Program-made: the position numbers and the translations under genes
From: a virus
Length of the DNA stretch: 42,127 nt
Reading direction: 5' to 3' (one strand)
IMG/VR virus record: IMGVR_UViG_3300030102_007579
Span: 1,738 to 43,864 of that record
Part shown: one piece after another, positions 7,553-16,355 of the stretch
Position numbering within the stretch: position 1 is the first letter of the stretch
Layout of the letters: the number at the start of each line of letters is the position of its first letter
The notes under the pieces: model-generated
The model's database searches: none
The model's input: the letters and a program-made list of their open reading frames with translations, nothing else
Told to the model about the DNA's origin: nothing

Positions 7553-9439
7553 TTAAATTTCTTGTCCTGTTATTACTTTCCTAAATAAAGCATCCCCCGC
7601 ACTTGTTGTCCAAGTAGTGGAAGCTCCTGAAGCGTAACCAAATCCTCTAGGGTCTGGTGAAAATGATGTTTTAGTTTCTCCTGCAGCACCATAAAACTTA
7701 AATTCTGCGTCATCATATATTCTATAATAATTTTGTGAAGAAACAGTATTGTACGATACTGAGTCAGTAACAGCCTCTTTATTAAATTTAAATCTAACGG
7801 TTACTTTACAAGGTGCTGCACTAGGTGAGTTTTGGGAATATACTGTCCATGTTACTGGTATAGATATGTTGTAGTGGTTAAGACTAGAACCACTTAACCC
7901 ACTTCTAAAACCACCACTATAGGTATCTGTTCTCCAAAAATTGTTATTTTGTGATGCTACACCAACGAATATTTCGTCAGCCATTTTCATCATACGTGTA
8001 CTTAGGGTGTAGTAAGGTTCAGTTTGTGCAGCAACTCTTCCAGAATCTATACTTATTGCATTATCTTTAGATGGTAAAATACTAAAATAAGGACTAGCTC
8101 CTCTTAAACCATTTTGATTTATGTTCCAGTTAGATGTGTATTCTAACCCGCCAACTAATAACCCAAAAGTATCTGAAGGATGAGTAGTTTTAGTTATATT
8201 AATACCTTTAGCTTGTTGCCCATTTATTTCAATATATTTACCTTCTTCTTGACTTAATCTTTTCATTTTTATTGGGTAGTATGTTGGGGATACATCATTA
8301 CCTTTATTGATGTTTAATACTAACCTTGCTGTAGGTAACGTGGCTGTGATATTAGCGTATCCCTCATTTTCTAAGTTCTCAGCACCCACACTTGTTTCCA
8401 TATCCACACTAGAAACAAACCCCATAAAAGTATTTGTGATGTCTATCATGTCAGTTGCCCAACCTGTTTGTTTATTAGACATATCAAATGTTGGGTAAGG
8501 TGCTACACTATTTTCATCCCAATTATTTATACCACCACAATTTAAATAACCCATACTAAAAGCTTCGAAACCTATACCTGCAGAACCAGAACCTTTTGTA
8601 TATCTAGTTCTTTCATTATTTAATGAAGGTGAAAATACTAAAGAAAATGGAGATGCTACATTTAATCCTTTTAGGTAGGTACCATTAAAATTAATACCCA
8701 TATTTTCACCCCTAGTCATAAACGCTCCACCAGCTAAAGCTAAACCATTAAAATAACTATAGTCTTTCATTGGTACTAACTTAACATCTTCACTTCTAAA
8801 TTCTGCTCCAGTATATACTCTGACACTATCCCAAAAATCTAAATATTGACTAATACCGAATTCAGATAAGTCGTTAAGAAAAGAATCATAATCAGAATTA
8901 GTTAAAACATTTAAAGTATCTTTAAAATAATTGTTAAGACTTTCCTCAATAGTTGTTGGGTTAGATGATAGTATATCTTTATGGTCTGTTATATATTTCG
9001 AAGCTAATAATTTATTTAATACAAAATAGTCGTGAAGATATACATCTATTTCTACATTATCTCTATAATATTTAACACTACCATTTGTTGTTTTAACACC
9101 TACAGCTACATATGTTGTTTCATTACCTCTAATATTAATAGCATTAGTTTCAGGTGTTGCCCATATTATATTTTTTTGTTTATAACCATTATTAACTTGT
9201 TTTCTAAAATTTATTAGATTACCTGTAGGGTATGGAATATAACCTAATTGTGCAGAATCATTAGTCGTAGCGTTAGTATCTGCATGTTTTTGGGAATTTC
9301 TGTAGTCTATATCAGCATCTGAAATAGCAAATTTTTCAAATAATGAAGTTAAACTCTTGCTTTCTAAGACCCGTCTACGTCCCTCATCAGTTAATTGTAA
9401 CTCTAATGTCGTTGTTGTTGCACTCGTTATATATGCCAT
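7553..9439 (-). CDS. Fibre-like tail protein with LTDxGR/DIDYR anchor module
   Basis: A 628-residue protein. The first 50 residues (LQLTDEGRRRVLES at 15-28, then FAISDADIDYR at 37-47) match the start of the next two upstream proteins (9490-10299 and 10299-12728), implying a shared attachment domain. The rest is Gly/Asn/Ser/Thr- and aromatic-rich beta sequence typical of adhesins, with no repeats I can resolve and essentially no Cys apart from two. A 50-base spacer containing AT-rich sequence separates it from the dockerin gene. I infer a fibre or receptor-binding protein mounted on the baseplate; the receptor is unknown. Confidence 0.75.
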   Translation of the reverse strand: MAYITSATTTTLELQLTDEGRRRVLESKSLTSLFEKFAISDADIDYRNSQKHADTNATTNDSAQLGYIPYPTGNLINFRKQVNNGYKQKNIIWATPETNAINIRGNETTYVAVGVKTTNGSVKYYRDNVEIDVYLHDYFVLNKLLASKYITDHKDILSSNPTTIEESLNNYFKDTLNVLTNSDYDSFLNDLSEFGISQYLDFWDSVRVYTGAEFRSEDVKLVPMKDYSYFNGLALAGGAFMTRGENMGINFNGTYLKGLNVASPFSLVFSPSLNNERTRYTKGSGSAGIGFEAFSMGYLNCGGINNWDENSVAPYPTFDMSNKQTGWATDMIDITNTFMGFVSSVDMETSVGAENLENEGYANITATLPTARLVLNINKGNDVSPTYYPIKMKRLSQEEGKYIEINGQQAKGINITKTTHPSDTFGLLVGGLEYTSNWNINQNGLRGASPYFSILPSKDNAISIDSGRVAAQTEPYYTLSTRMMKMADEIFVGVASQNNNFWRTDTYSGGFRSGLSGSSLNHYNISIPVTWTVYSQNSPSAAPCKVTVRFKFNKEAVTDSVSYNTVSSQNYYRIYDDAEFKFYGAAGETKTSFSPDPRGFGYASGASTTWTTSAGDALFRKVITGQEI

Positions 9440-9489
9440 TTTTTTATTCTCTTATTATATAATTATCTCGTTAAACGATTTCTTTTAAT

Positions 9490-10299
9490 TTAAATACAAG
9501 TCATACAATCTCCATTACAAGGTGATTCTTTACCCATATATTCACATAACATACAAAAAACATATTCATCTTTACAATATTCAAATATGTTTTCTCCGTT
9601 ATTACCCAAACATTTTAAAAAACTATTTAAATCTTTTACACCCACTATACCATCACCATCAAAATCCCCAATTAATTCATTATTTGTACTTTTATTACCC
9701 ATTAAACTTAAAAAAGTTTTAAAGTCATTTATATCAACATACCCATCTTGATTAAAATCTGCACATATAGTGCAGTAAGAAGGAAAATAAGTAGTGACTG
9801 ACATACCCATGCTCCAACAACTACTTTTCATACCAGAAGACGGTATTTCTACTTCTTGGTGTTTTACGGGTGGTTTATATGCTGACCACAAAGTAGATTG
9901 TACATAGTCACTACCAATACTACTATTATAAAATTTAATGTTACCTTTCTTTATTTCAAATTTAGGTCCTTTCATTACAGAGGAAAGAGTTCCATAATCA
10001 CCTGAAAGTACTAAAGGATTACCACCTCTAGAATCTGGTAAATCATAGAAACAAGAACCAGTTAAAGCACTAACACTTGTCCCTGTTACACCACAATCAC
10101 CTGTAACTGATATATTATCTACACAACTACCGTCACCCACAAATCTACGATAATCAATATCTGAATCTGATAATCCAAATTTTTGAATGGCGTCTAATAG
10201 ACTGACTTGGGATGTGAGCACTGCTTTTCCGTAATCTGATAGATATAGTCTCATCGTATTACCGGATAAAGAATTGTTATGTATATTTAAAAATGCCAT
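9490..10299 (-). CDS. Tail protein with anchor module and dockerin type I domain
   Basis: A 269-residue protein. Residues 18-51 (LYLSDYGKAVLTS ... FGLSDSDIDYRR) match the anchor module of its neighbours. Residues about 178-233 form a dockerin: two F-hand calcium loops, DFNQDGYVDIND (181-192) and DFDGDGIVGVKD (212-223), each followed by a hydrophobic helix (FKTFLSLMG, LNSFLKCLG). This duplicated loop-helix layout is the hallmark of dockerin type I. A Cys-rich tail follows, with seven Cys between residues 242 and 268. Dockerins bind cohesins, so this protein could plug into a cohesin-like partner on the virion or on the host surface; I see no cohesin in the window. The start overlaps the upstream stop as TAATG. 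Confidence 0.85.
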   Translation of the reverse strand: MAFLNIHNNSLSGNTMRLYLSDYGKAVLTSQVSLLDAIQKFGLSDSDIDYRRFVGDGSCVDNISVTGDCGVTGTSVSALTGSCFYDLPDSRGGNPLVLSGDYGTLSSVMKGPKFEIKKGNIKFYNSSIGSDYVQSTLWSAYKPPVKHQEVEIPSSGMKSSCWSMGMSVTTYFPSYCTICADFNQDGYVDINDFKTFLSLMGNKSTNNELIGDFDGDGIVGVKDLNSFLKCLGNNGENIFEYCKDEYVFCMLCEYMGKESPCNGDCMTCI

Positions 10300-12728
10300 T
10301 AAAAATCAATAGTTATTGTAAATTGTTGAGTCCCCGTTCTTGTAATAGGTGACTGCAATTTAGCAATAGCCATTAAATCTGGATTCCCATTTTCATTATC
10401 AAATAAACCAATTTCAGTTATTCTAGCGTTTGCTGCTGGTAAACTAGGATTTGCTGCGTTATAATCCACCCAAGTAGGGTTGGTTGATTGTGTATACTGA
10501 TTATTACCTAACTGTACTACGTGTTTCATTTCATATATTGTTGCCATTATATCAGTAGCTAAACTACCGTAGAAGAAATATTCATCACCAAATTGTAAGT
10601 GTGTTGGTTGTGTCGAACTAGGAATATTTATAAAATTATCTAAGTTATATGAAGTCATCGCTGACCAAAAAGGACAAGTTGCTGTACTACCTGCAGTGTA
10701 ATCTTCAGTTATATAAAACGTGTGACCTACTAGTTGTGAAGCGGAAATTTTATCACCTACAGTATGGTTTGTTAATTGTGCTGTCACATCTCTGTAATAC
10801 CAATTTGCTGGGTTTAGTGTATTACCATTAGGAACTAATTGTGTTAGTATATATACTTCTGTCGCTGTAAACCCGGTACCCAACTCATCAGTAATTAAAT
10901 AAGGAAATTCCCTACCTAATGTAAAAGCTACATCAAAAGCATTTTCTCCTGGTTCTTTTGTTTCTTTAACATAGTAATTACAATGTAATCCTGTCGTCAT
11001 ACCTGTATTAATCAACATATAAGTTATATAAAGAGTATCCCCGTCAAATTGTACGGCACCATTAGTACATCCTGTAGTACACATAGTACCAGCTGGAAAT
11101 TTTTCTGTTTTAGGAGCTGGTAGTGTCCAACTTCTATTAGATTTATACGACATTGCTGCTAATAATTCTTCATCATCAATTACAACCATTTTATAATCAG
11201 GGAATACTTTACCAACTCTATTAGGTCTAGTTGTACCACTACCAGAATTATCGTCCCATAAATGATAATACCTTAATCCATCATCATTCATATTAGGGTT
11301 TAAGTTGGATTGCATTAGATGTGGTTGTGCACCAACAGGAAAAACGTTAAATCCAGCTGGGTCAACATAAAAAGTTTGGCCGTATACCGTTTCATCACCC
11401 ATACCAGTACCAACACCTGAACCCGTAGTACTTGTTTTTTTATGCCACATTAACCAAGGTAAATGCATTTTAAAATTACGTGCTTCACCTATTGTAGTTG
11501 CTGGATTATATCCTTGAGCTTCTAAAGCAAATTTCTCACCATAAAAATCTGTTGTATTTAAATTTGTATAATGTATAAATCCAGCACATTTTTGTTCTGA
11601 TGGTTTAACACCTCTTACATTACTAAAAGAATCATAATACCAAGTACCACAAAACATGTCTTGATAATCGTCATATGCTGTATCACTAAATGTTTGTCCA
11701 TTGTCACTTTCTAAACCAAAATACTCTTTAGAACCTGAATACCCACTAGAACCATACTCATTAACACCTTCATAAATACTAGTATCTACACCAGCTACAG
11801 TGTGTGTCCAATTAATATTCATATTCCATATTTGTGCATCAAATTGTGAAACATCACAACAACTATTAAAAGATAGTGTATCGTCACACCAATATGTTGA
11901 TGTATTAGCTGTAACATATATACTGTCAGTTGTCATAGGGTCAGCTGATAGACCAGGATAAACCCTTACCCTAGCAAAAGTTTCAGCGGAGTATGATTGA
12001 AATGCTAAATTTGCACTGTTATTAAAATCAGCTATATCTCTATCTACTGTTAGTGTTATAGTAGTACTTTGTTGGTCGGCTGCTACACCTCCATTATCTA
12101 AAACTTGGTAAAACAGTGTAGGTGAGGGTGCGTCACAGTTTAACTCAAAACAGCTTGTACCACCCGATAGTTGGTAAGTTACGGAAATTAAATCTCCTGG
12201 TTGAGGGGTGTAGTCTATACCATTAGAAGAATAACATTCGTTAGGGAAAAGACTTGTTGTACCAGCACTTAAAATTTGCATGGTTGCTCCTCCAGTCATA
12301 GCTGAAGTTGGTGTTACCCAATTTGAATTTAGTACATACTCAAATCCTACTTCCGCACCGAAGTTACATCCTGTTCCACTAAAAAATCCTCTTTGAGCTG
12401 CTGTATTGTAAACCTCCTCAAATCCTGGTTGTGGTATTGTTGGGCCAAACGTATCACCACTAGCTATACCGTCTTGTAATGGATATTTAACATGACCTTT
12501 ATTTTTTGCTGGAAAACCTAAAAGATTTTGTGCGTTATGTTCAGCTTGTAAAATATGTGTGCCCCTAGCAAATGGTAATGAATTTGTATAACAGTCATAA
12601 CAAAATTCACTGTCTCCAATTTGGAATAGTCCTATATTTAATTTACCTTCTGATAATTTTTTCCTACCAGCGTCTGTTAGTCGAGCTACGATAGCTCCTT
12701 GTGTACTGTTTTTAACTATATAACTCAT
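10299..12728 (-). CDS. Large fibre-like protein with anchor module and ITEIGLFD end
   Basis: An 809-residue protein that carries both shared modules of this cluster. Its N-terminus (ARLTDAGRKKLSEGKL at 15-30, then LFQIGDSEF) matches the anchor of the next two downstream proteins, and its C-terminus (ITEIGLFDNENGNPDLMAIA, then PITRTGTQQFTITIDF) matches the 401-residue protein. The middle is beta-rich and contains scattered Cys pairs (CYDCY near 43-47, CDDTLSFNSCC near 284-294). It is probably a trimeric fibre or receptor-binding protein. A 57-base spacer with a TATTTAT motif precedes its ATG, suggesting that a transcription or translation unit restarts here. Confidence 0.8.
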   Translation of the reverse strand: MSYIVKNSTQGAIVARLTDAGRKKLSEGKLNIGLFQIGDSEFCYDCYTNSLPFARGTHILQAEHNAQNLLGFPAKNKGHVKYPLQDGIASGDTFGPTIPQPGFEEVYNTAAQRGFFSGTGCNFGAEVGFEYVLNSNWVTPTSAMTGGATMQILSAGTTSLFPNECYSSNGIDYTPQPGDLISVTYQLSGGTSCFELNCDAPSPTLFYQVLDNGGVAADQQSTTITLTVDRDIADFNNSANLAFQSYSAETFARVRVYPGLSADPMTTDSIYVTANTSTYWCDDTLSFNSCCDVSQFDAQIWNMNINWTHTVAGVDTSIYEGVNEYGSSGYSGSKEYFGLESDNGQTFSDTAYDDYQDMFCGTWYYDSFSNVRGVKPSEQKCAGFIHYTNLNTTDFYGEKFALEAQGYNPATTIGEARNFKMHLPWLMWHKKTSTTGSGVGTGMGDETVYGQTFYVDPAGFNVFPVGAQPHLMQSNLNPNMNDDGLRYYHLWDDNSGSGTTRPNRVGKVFPDYKMVVIDDEELLAAMSYKSNRSWTLPAPKTEKFPAGTMCTTGCTNGAVQFDGDTLYITYMLINTGMTTGLHCNYYVKETKEPGENAFDVAFTLGREFPYLITDELGTGFTATEVYILTQLVPNGNTLNPANWYYRDVTAQLTNHTVGDKISASQLVGHTFYITEDYTAGSTATCPFWSAMTSYNLDNFINIPSSTQPTHLQFGDEYFFYGSLATDIMATIYEMKHVVQLGNNQYTQSTNPTWVDYNAANPSLPAANARITEIGLFDNENGNPDLMAIAKLQSPITRTGTQQFTITIDF

Positions 12729-12740
12729 AATTTTTCTCTT

Positions 12741-12754
12741 TAATCATAAATACC
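12741..12754 (-). promoter_or_regulatory. Spacer motif GGTATTTATGATTA (candidate promoter or start element)
   Basis: On the gene strand the 57-base spacer upstream of the 809-residue gene contains GGTATTTATGATTA, ending 12 bases before the ATG; the TATTTAT core is at 12746-12752. The same core occurs in three other spacers (24939-24945, 39051-39057, 41423-41429). It may be a late promoter element or a translation-start element. The motif itself is seen; its function is inferred from recurrence alone. Confidence 0.35.
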
Positions 12755-12785
12755 TTTTATTTTAATTTGTTCACTTTACACTTTA

Positions 12786-15700
12786 TTAATAACCACCACC
12801 CGAAGAAATACTTCCACTTGAAGAACTTGGGGTTATGGTTAAATTGTTATTTGTTACTGGTGAATAAAATACATTTCTATCCATAACAAAATTTATTGTG
12901 TCAGTTTGTGACTCACTTGTAATTGTTTGTCCACCAATTAATGGATAATACCTCCTTATTAAAACATAATAATAATAACTATCTACATTAGGTGGTAAGA
13001 GTGTAAATTCCCTAAACATATTACCTGTCATATCAACATCAATTGTTTCTGTAAGTTCTTGTACCAAATTTCCAGTAGAATCAAAAAGTCTAACTATTAT
13101 TTCTTCTTCTAAATTATTATTTTTTACATAAGTTACAGGGATTACTGGATTTTTTGTTATCGGCATTGATATTACTTTATAGATTGTTTTGTAAAATAAT
13201 ACTATAGTATCACCACTACTATAAGTGGATATATCATTTAATAATTGTATCTTAGTATCACTAAATTTTCTATAATCTTTTTCGTCGTATTGTAAAACAC
13301 CATTTATTGCTAATGTTACTGCACCTACAGATTGTTTTTCTAAATTAATGTAGTAGTATCTATTTTCTTCATATATATTTTCTGTTGTATTTGTACTAAC
13401 TGTTTCTGGGATTTCAACGGACTGTGTGTATGCACCACCTTGTGTGTCGTACATAAATTGAAGGTCATCTCCATTCTGTACTGTTTCTGGGTGGAATATG
13501 ACACTTCTAGTATTTTCATAAAAATAGTAATCACCATAATCCGTTTGTGCGTCACCACCCACATTATAACCATCAGGTACTGTAGTACCACTTCTACCTT
13601 CTTTTAAAATTACACCATTAACACTAACTACCGGTCTACTAGCTACTGGTGACTCTAGATTATAATAAAAAGTCGCAGAACTGTAAGTGGTTGCGGTAGT
13701 ATCAGGTAAATCTCCTGAACCACTAATTAATTTATAATTTTCAATTCTTAGTATTGGGTTACCTGTAACTGGAACATCAAAATTATCTAAAAATAATTGT
13801 GGAATTGGTGGATTCTGTATTAAAACCATATAAAAATCAGTACCAGCATCTATGTCGGTATCCGTTGGATACTCTGCTGTATCTACCCACGTATCAGTTG
13901 TTGACTTTTTATCTTTATATAAATAACTAGGTCTAATAATAAACTCCCATGAACTATCTGTGGATAAACCTGAGAAAGGCATAAAGGTTTCAGCACTAAA
14001 TATTATAGATTTAACATCACTATCCATATAAGCTGGCATCGTATCAAATATAGCTTCATAGTCCGCTAATGGAGCAACTTGTTCTGTTTCAAATATATAT
14101 GGATATACCCTAAATTTAGGGTACATATTTTCAAAAATCATATCTTGATTGTTACCACCAAAATAAAATTGTAGATTTTTACCTTTATCATTTTCTAAAT
14201 TATAGACTTCTAAAGCTGGTCTTCCACCTATTTCTGTAGATATTGTGGTTGTTGGTCTACTTAATCCATTAATTGTTAGTGAAGGATTAGGCATAGTTTG
14301 TAAAGACACATTAACTGTTGGTCTAACCTGTGGTACTCCTTTTTGAGTGGTATTGTATTTAGGCCTACATTTTGTATTATTTATGTTTACTGTAGTTGCT
14401 GTTGAAGCTGTAATTCCTACAGTAGTAGTTGGTCCATTATCTACACCACATATAGGTCCTTCCATATATTCATTAAATGAATTACCTGTAAATTGCATGT
14501 GATAAAATCTTGCATCATCTTGGGAACTACTCCAAAAACCAATTTTTCTTGAACCTAGGAATTTACATAGTCCATAATTATCTGCCCATTCTGGTGCAGA
14601 ATCATTATTACCTACCCATGTAGTTTTATCTAATAAGTTAAAATCTATAGTATAATCTGAATTAAATGGATTTGCGTCACCATTACCTTTTGTAATGGCA
14701 CCCCCAGATACATTTGCCATTGTATCGGTAAATTCTACTCTAAAAAATTGTCCGTAATCACCGTACCTATTACACCTTACTCTAGTAGCTCCCATAGAAC
14801 TCCAATTTGTTCCACTAGTAAATGGTGTTTTAGCACCTGTATTACTGATAATTGTTGTGATACCAAAATCTGGTGCTGATGAAGTACATCCTCCATTACA
14901 ATTTCTAAATTTAGGGGTATTATACTTACTCCAAGCGTAAGCGTCTTGTCCATAGTTGTAGACAACATTTATTCTGTCACTACCTGCTGTCATTACAACG
15001 TCTATAGTATATGTAACACCAGTAGGTCCATATTTACCCCTATCATCTCTAAATGACGCTATTGTAAACGCTATTGTGTCATCATCCCCAGCACCTGACC
15101 TAAAAGTAAATTCCCAATTATAGTTATAATAAGAACATAAACTTTGTTTACCTGCAGGAGCACTATTATTACCACTAGTAGTATATAATTGGGATGAACC
15201 TCCTTCTAAAACTATTCCAGTTGCAACAGCAACGGTACCTCCTGAATTAACTGAAAAATCATTAGACGTAACATCTTCAATAGTTACACCGTATGTAATA
15301 CCTGTTAAACCACTCACAGCTACCGGACTCCCAAATATACCATAATCATCTCTAGGGTCTAATGTTCTCCAGGCATATCCTGCTCCTTGTGCTGGCCACC
15401 AGTATAGATATTTTTCAATTACTGTATTATAATAAAATTTACCTATATTAGCTGCACTTGACGCTAAAGTAACCGGACCTAAATCACCACCTTCTGTCAT
15501 ATCAATAGCTGCTTCACCTAAATACCAATCAGCACTTGTATCAGTTAATCTACTTGCTGTTGTTCCCGTATAAAACCAAACATATGGATTACTACTATAA
15601 ACTTTACCATCTTTAGCTAAACCAGTATCATAATATTCTGTAACACTACCACCACCATTTGGTCCCCATCCAGCGAGAAATCCTTGGTCATAGGGAGCAT

Positions 15701-16346
15701 TAGGTACGTATGGTACCCAAGATATTGTTGTTGAGGATAGTGTATTTAGATTCCAACCGGCCGTACTCATTCCATTATTACCGTCATTATAATTATATGG
15801 TGTACATCCACTGTTGTCTGGTGCAAGATTTGTATTCATAGGTCTATCTTCAATAACACTAACTGTATATACACCATTAGTGATAGAAGAAAATGTATGT
15901 GTCGTATCTGCTGTTGTACCATAATGTGTGTCCACAACTCTACCATTTTTAACTAATTCGTATCTAAAACTTGAAGTTGTTGTGGTAGAATCTATAACAC
16001 TTATTTGACCTAGTTTATTAGTGTTTAAAACACAGTCATCATTTGATAGATTTGCTTCAATAACTGGGACTGTAAATCCACTTATTTGTAGTTCTGTACT
16101 ACCTGTATTACCTATAGAATCTGTTATGGTTGCCTTATACCAACCTTCACAAAGATTTATAATATCAAAAGTATCAGCAGTATAACTACCACTACTACCT
16201 GACCAACTAACACTATATGGTGGTATAACACTTGTATTACCAGAAACGTCAACAGACCATATTTGTCCATTACATTTACTACTTAATGTGTGTTCCACAT
16301 TATAGTTAATTAACATTATGTCTCCGTTTGATGTTGCTATTGCCAT
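12786..16346 (-). CDS. Giant tail protein with N-terminal SprB-like repeat and GGGY end
   Basis: An 1186-residue protein. Residues about 22-90 follow the SprB/adhesin repeat pattern: Cys-x-Gly-x-Ile, PPYSVSWSG (42-50), then INLCEGWYKATITDSIGN (63-80). A weaker second copy covers about 95-165 (ending VYTVSVIED). SprB repeats are characteristic of Bacteroidota surface adhesins. Two copies of a 'vNGV.....DY.......gD.l...Y' tail-fibre-like unit sit near residues 885-970 and 1005-1055. The C-terminus is Ser/Gly-rich and ends SSGGGY, like the 1148-residue protein. I infer a surface-contact tail component. The product starts 9 bases after the 1323-residue gene's stop. Confidence 0.75.
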   Translation of the reverse strand: MAIATSNGDIMLINYNVEHTLSSKCNGQIWSVDVSGNTSVIPPYSVSWSGSSGSYTADTFDIINLCEGWYKATITDSIGNTGSTELQISGFTVPVIEANLSNDDCVLNTNKLGQISVIDSTTTTSSFRYELVKNGRVVDTHYGTTADTTHTFSSITNGVYTVSVIEDRPMNTNLAPDNSGCTPYNYNDGNNGMSTAGWNLNTLSSTTISWVPYVPNAPYDQGFLAGWGPNGGGSVTEYYDTGLAKDGKVYSSNPYVWFYTGTTASRLTDTSADWYLGEAAIDMTEGGDLGPVTLASSAANIGKFYYNTVIEKYLYWWPAQGAGYAWRTLDPRDDYGIFGSPVAVSGLTGITYGVTIEDVTSNDFSVNSGGTVAVATGIVLEGGSSQLYTTSGNNSAPAGKQSLCSYYNYNWEFTFRSGAGDDDTIAFTIASFRDDRGKYGPTGVTYTIDVVMTAGSDRINVVYNYGQDAYAWSKYNTPKFRNCNGGCTSSAPDFGITTIISNTGAKTPFTSGTNWSSMGATRVRCNRYGDYGQFFRVEFTDTMANVSGGAITKGNGDANPFNSDYTIDFNLLDKTTWVGNNDSAPEWADNYGLCKFLGSRKIGFWSSSQDDARFYHMQFTGNSFNEYMEGPICGVDNGPTTTVGITASTATTVNINNTKCRPKYNTTQKGVPQVRPTVNVSLQTMPNPSLTINGLSRPTTTISTEIGGRPALEVYNLENDKGKNLQFYFGGNNQDMIFENMYPKFRVYPYIFETEQVAPLADYEAIFDTMPAYMDSDVKSIIFSAETFMPFSGLSTDSSWEFIIRPSYLYKDKKSTTDTWVDTAEYPTDTDIDAGTDFYMVLIQNPPIPQLFLDNFDVPVTGNPILRIENYKLISGSGDLPDTTATTYSSATFYYNLESPVASRPVVSVNGVILKEGRSGTTVPDGYNVGGDAQTDYGDYYFYENTRSVIFHPETVQNGDDLQFMYDTQGGAYTQSVEIPETVSTNTTENIYEENRYYYINLEKQSVGAVTLAINGVLQYDEKDYRKFSDTKIQLLNDISTYSSGDTIVLFYKTIYKVISMPITKNPVIPVTYVKNNNLEEEIIVRLFDSTGNLVQELTETIDVDMTGNMFREFTLLPPNVDSYYYYVLIRRYYPLIGGQTITSESQTDTINFVMDRNVFYSPVTNNNLTITPSSSSGSISSGGGY

Positions 16347-16355
16347 TACTATTTT

